Below are positions 5,346 to 7,621 of a stretch of DNA of 7,621 bases, piece by piece. The stretch spans positions 1 through 7,621 of the forward strand of contig CADCOX010000318.1 in the NCBI GenBank assembly GCA_902803195.1. Reading direction: 5' to 3'. The stretch is from an uncultured Bacteroidales bacterium (GTDB taxonomy: Bacteria > Bacteroidota > Bacteroidia > Bacteroidales > Bacteroidaceae). The translations under genes were made by a program, and so were the position numbers. Positions within the stretch are counted from its first letter, which is position 1. Each line of letters begins with the position of its first letter. A model generated the notes under the pieces. It saw nothing but the letters and a program-made list of their open reading frames with translations, was not told the origin of the DNA and searched no databases.

Positions 5346-5948
5346 ATGCCACAGTTGAAGACACGCCAGCTTCTGGTCGACATCGCCCGTCAACAATTTG
5401 CCAAACGGGGCTTCGATGGCACGACGATGAACGATATCGCCGAGGCCTCGGGCAAGGGGCGCCGCACACTATATACCTATTTCAAGAGTAAGGATGAGAT
5501 CTACTCGGCTGTCATCAACGGCGAGCTGCAGCGCATCTCGTCCACCTTCCTGGCTGTGGCGCGCAAGCAGATGCCACCGCTCGAGAAGTTGGTGGAACTG
5601 GTGTTTGCGCATCTGAGTTTGATGAAAGAGGCTGTTGAGCGTAATGGCAACCTGCGAGCCGAGTTCTTCCGTAACATCTGGCAGGTCGAGCGCGTCCGGA
5701 AGAAATACGACAAGAAGGAGCGCGACATCTTTGCCAAGACCCTCGAGGAGGGCGTGGAGGCAGGTCTGTTCGACATCGACGAACTGCAGCTCTACACTGA
5801 TATCATTCAAGGATGTGCCAAGGGACTTGAGATTCCCTATATCTACGGACGCCTCGGGTCGGGCATGAACATCAGCGCTACACGCCCCATCGTCACGAAG
5901 ATTCTGCGGCGTGTGCTCATGCGTACGAAGGTACAATTTAACTCATAA
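5346..5948 (+). CDS. TetR/AcrR-family transcriptional regulator
   Basis: A 200-residue protein. The frame is open further upstream, through antisense tRNA sequence, but the start is set at ATG 5346 because it follows the promoter and gives the usual TetR N-terminus. An AAGGAG sits just one base before this ATG, closer than normal. The helix-turn-helix is at about residues 10-55: ARQQFAKRGFDGTTMNDIAE, then SGKGRRTLYTYFKSKDEIY, with the TLYTYFKSK recognition-helix signature. The helical C-terminal part (about 60-200) would bind an unknown ligand and form the dimer. The next gene, a FabG reductase, begins 6 bases after the stop, so the two are probably co-transcribed. A palindrome upstream of its promoter could be its operator. 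A link to fatty-acid supply or acyl-CoA sensing is inferred from fabG only. The family call is secure. Confidence 0.93.
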   Translation: MPQLKTRQLLVDIARQQFAKRGFDGTTMNDIAEASGKGRRTLYTYFKSKDEIYSAVINGELQRISSTFLAVARKQMPPLEKLVELVFAHLSLMKEAVERNGNLRAEFFRNIWQVERVRKKYDKKERDIFAKTLEEGVEAGLFDIDELQLYTDIIQGCAKGLEIPYIYGRLGSGMNISATRPIVTKILRRVLMRTKVQFNS

Positions 5949-5954
5949 CATATA

Positions 5955-6692
5955 ATGAAATTATTGGAAGGAAAGACGGCCCTCATCACAGGTGCCGCAA
6001 GGGGTATTGGCAAGGCCATCGCCCTCCGTTTCGCCGCCGAAGGCGCTAACATCGCATTCACCGACCTCGCTGTCAACGAGGAGACAAGAGATGAGATTTC
6101 AGCTCTTGGCGTCAAATGCAAGAGCTATGCCAGCAACGCAGCTGACTTCGCCGAGACCGAGGCGCTCGTCAAGCAAGTGAAGGAAGACTTCGGCACCATC
6201 GACGTGCTCGTCAACAACGCTGGCATCACCAAGGACGGCCTCATGCTGCGCATGACTGAGCAGCAGTGGGATGCCGTCATCGGTGTCAACCTGAAATCCG
6301 CTTTCAACTTCATCCACGCCTGTGTTCCCGTGATGATGCGTCAGCGTGGCGGTTCTATCATCAATATGGCCAGCGTTGTCGGCGTCCATGGCAACGCAGG
6401 GCAGGCCAACTATGCTGCATCCAAGGCGGGTATGATTGCCTTGGCCAAGAGCATCGCCCAGGAGATGGGCCCCAAGGGCATCCGTGCCAACGCCATCGCC
6501 CCAGGCTTCATCGAGACTGCTATGACGGCCGCTCTACCCGATGCTGTGCGTGAGGACTGGATGAAGAAGATTCCCCTCCGCCGTGGTGGCAAGCCCGAGG
6601 ATGTGGCCGACGTCGCGCTCTTTCTCGCCTCCGACCTCAGCTCGTATGTCAGTGGTCAGGTCATCCAGATTGATGGCGGCATGAACATGTAA
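5955..6692 (+). CDS. fabG: FabG-type 3-oxoacyl-[acyl-carrier-protein] reductase
   Basis: A full-length 245-residue short-chain dehydrogenase/reductase. The NADPH-binding TGAARGIG is at 12-19, NNAG at 87-90, and the catalytic tetrad is complete: Asn112, Ser140 (INMAS), Tyr153 and Lys157 (NYAASK). IAPGFIETAM (181-190) and the C-terminal SGQVIQIDGGMNM are typical of FabG. The enzyme would reduce 3-oxoacyl-ACP to 3-hydroxyacyl-ACP in the cytoplasmic fatty-acid elongation cycle. It follows the TetR gene by 6 bases and precedes the pseudouridine synthase by 15, so the three look like one transcript; the distinct regulator suggests controlled expression. Other SDR substrates (for example acetoacetyl-CoA) cannot be excluded from sequence alone, but the overall pattern is that of FabG. 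Confidence 0.93.
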   Translation: MKLLEGKTALITGAARGIGKAIALRFAAEGANIAFTDLAVNEETRDEISALGVKCKSYASNAADFAETEALVKQVKEDFGTIDVLVNNAGITKDGLMLRMTEQQWDAVIGVNLKSAFNFIHACVPVMMRQRGGSIINMASVVGVHGNAGQANYAASKAGMIALAKSIAQEMGPKGIRANAIAPGFIETAMTAALPDAVREDWMKKIPLRRGGKPEDVADVALFLASDLSSYVSGQVIQIDGGMNM

Positions 6693-6707
6693 GCAGGAAG
6701 TTGAGAG

Positions 6708-7391
6708 TTGAAAGTCCTCTACGAAGATAATCACGTAATCATCGTCGCGAAGCAGGCGGGCGAAATCGTCCAGGGCGACAAGACTGGCGACCGCCCCCTC
6801 TCCGAGATGGTGAAAGCCTACATCAAGGAACGCTACGCCAAGCCCGGTGAGGTGTTCCTTGGTGTGGTGCATCGTCTGGACCGTCCCGTCAGCGGGGTCG
6901 TCGTCTTCGCTCGTACCAGCAAGGCACTGGCAAGGCTCAATGAGATGTTTCGCGTCGGCTCGGTAGCAAAAACCTACTGGGCACTTGTCCAGCAGGCGCC
7001 GCCTCAAGAAGAAGCCACACTCGAGCATTATCTCGTCCGCAACGAAAAGCAGAACAAGAGCTATGCCTACACGAGCGAGCGCCCCAACGCCAAGAAGGCG
7101 GTGCTCGACTATCGCGTCATCGGGCACTCCGACCGCTATCATCTTGTCGAGGTGCACCTCCACACGGGGCGTCATCATCAGATACGCTGTCAGTTGGCCG
7201 CCATAGGCTGCCCCATCCGAGGCGACCTCAAGTATGGAGCACCTCGCAGCAATCCCGACGGTAGCATCAGTCTTTGTGCCCGCAGCATCCGTTTCGAGCA
7301 TCCGGTGTCGCACAAGCAGATCTACGTCGAAGCACCTCTTCCCACCGAAGGGCCTTGGCAGGCTTTTGCCCACTTGAAAGCCAGTGAATGA
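6708..7391 (+). CDS. RluA-family RNA pseudouridine synthase (TTG start)
   Basis: A 227-residue protein that converts specific uridines of rRNA or tRNA to pseudouridine. It opens directly in the catalytic domain (VLYEDNHVIIVAKQAG, 3-18). The signature HRLDRPVSG is at 55-63 with catalytic Asp58; LHTGRHHQIRCQL (151-163) and GDLKYGA (172-178) are the other family motifs. There is no S4 RNA-binding domain. The start is TTG at 6708: an in-frame TGA lies only two codons upstream, the next in-frame ATG is codon 34 inside the fold, and AGGAAG sits at a fitting distance before the TTG. It follows fabG by 15 bases, most likely on the same transcript. The target uridine (RluA-, RluC/D- or TruC-type) cannot be told from the sequence, so no symbol is given. 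Confidence 0.92.
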   Translation: MKVLYEDNHVIIVAKQAGEIVQGDKTGDRPLSEMVKAYIKERYAKPGEVFLGVVHRLDRPVSGVVVFARTSKALARLNEMFRVGSVAKTYWALVQQAPPQEEATLEHYLVRNEKQNKSYAYTSERPNAKKAVLDYRVIGHSDRYHLVEVHLHTGRHHQIRCQLAAIGCPIRGDLKYGAPRSNPDGSISLCARSIRFEHPVSHKQIYVEAPLPTEGPWQAFAHLKASE

Positions 7392-7402
7392 CGACCTCAG
7401 GA

Positions 7403-7420
7403 CGATGAAAATGTTCATCG
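7403..7420 (+). terminator. Hairpin after the pseudouridine synthase gene, weak terminator candidate
   Basis: A perfect stem CGATGAA/TTCATCG with an AATG loop begins 11 bases after the stop codon. It is not followed by a T-run (AGGGCTGGC follows), so intrinsic termination is doubtful. It may only protect the 3' end. Confidence 0.3.
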
Positions 7421-7498
7421 AGGGCTGGCAAAAGGGAAAAAATAGGTGCTAAAACGAAAAAATCTCTCATCTTTCATCATTATTCCTCAATCTTTTAT

Positions 7499-7506
7499 TA
7501 CCTTTG
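7499..7506 (+). promoter_or_regulatory. -7 box of the tRNA-Ser promoter
   Basis: TACCTTTG matches the Bacteroidetes -7 consensus TAnnTTTG exactly. The bases following it (CGCCCGCAAAC) differ at only one position from those behind the tRNA-Met promoter box. The -33 box is poor: only TTTC at 7472-7475, 23 bases upstream. The tRNA begins 28 bases after the box. Confidence 0.7.
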
Positions 7507-7534
7507 CGCCCGCAAACCACAGGAATGCACCTTT

Positions 7535-7619
7535 GGAGAGATGGCAGAGTGGTCGATTGCATCGGTCTTGAAAACCGACGTACTGAAAGGTACCGGGGGT
7601 TCGAATCCCTCTCTCTCCG
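7535..7619 (+). tRNA. tRNA-Ser(UGA)
   Basis: A class II tRNA: acceptor GGAGAGA/TCTCTCC, anticodon arm CGGT-CTTGAAA-ACCG with anticodon TGA, a long variable arm (GTAC-TGAAAG-GTAC) and T-loop TTCGAAT. The discriminator G73 is typical for serine. The window ends two bases later (CA), so a complete CCA is not encoded next to G73. Confidence 0.95.
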
Positions 7620-7621
7620 CA

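Noticed and set aside
6534..7418. Minus-strand open frame of 294 codons opposite the pseudouridine synthase
   Set aside because: Shadow of a gene with all RluA motifs on the plus strand; the antisense translation matches nothing I recognise.

Overview
The window looks like chromosomal DNA from a Bacteroidales bacterium, most likely a Prevotella/Bacteroides relative with fairly high GC. Evidence: promoters of the Bacteroidetes type (TTTG, about 20 bases, TAnnTTTG), few Shine-Dalgarno sites, lipoproteins with an acidic stretch after the lipid cysteine that marks export to the cell surface, a TonB-dependent receptor, and C/G-rich palindromic repeats of a kind I recall from this phylum.

The left two thirds (1-5030, minus strand) is a vitamin B12 uptake operon. 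Reading leftward: a cobalamin riboswitch (about 5030-4855), a leader that can base-pair with the first start codon, then four tightly packed genes. These are a DUF4465-like surface lipoprotein (4690-3971), a BtuG-like DUF5074 beta-propeller lipoprotein (3970-2846), a large PKD-containing surface lipoprotein with an uncharacterised C-terminal region, possibly BtuH-like (2849-1365), and a BtuB-like TonB-dependent receptor that runs off the left edge (1302-1). The expected logic is that surface lipoproteins capture corrinoid, BtuG lids the BtuB barrel and hands the ligand over, and B12 in the cytoplasm shuts the operon off through the riboswitch. Three copies of a GC-rich repeat surround and enter the start of the BtuB gene; two are translated into its N-terminus, and two form a long inverted repeat with the start codon in the loop.

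The centre (5031-5345) holds an initiator-type tRNA-Met on the minus strand with its own promoter and a downstream hairpin, back to back with a promoter and a near-perfect palindrome (candidate operator) for the rightward genes.

The right third (5346-7391, plus strand) is a compact run of a TetR-type regulator, a FabG-type 3-oxoacyl-ACP reductase 6 bases later, and an RluA-family pseudouridine synthase with a TTG start 15 bases later. The window closes with tRNA-Ser(UGA) under its own promoter. No insertion sequence, CRISPR array or phage gene is visible.
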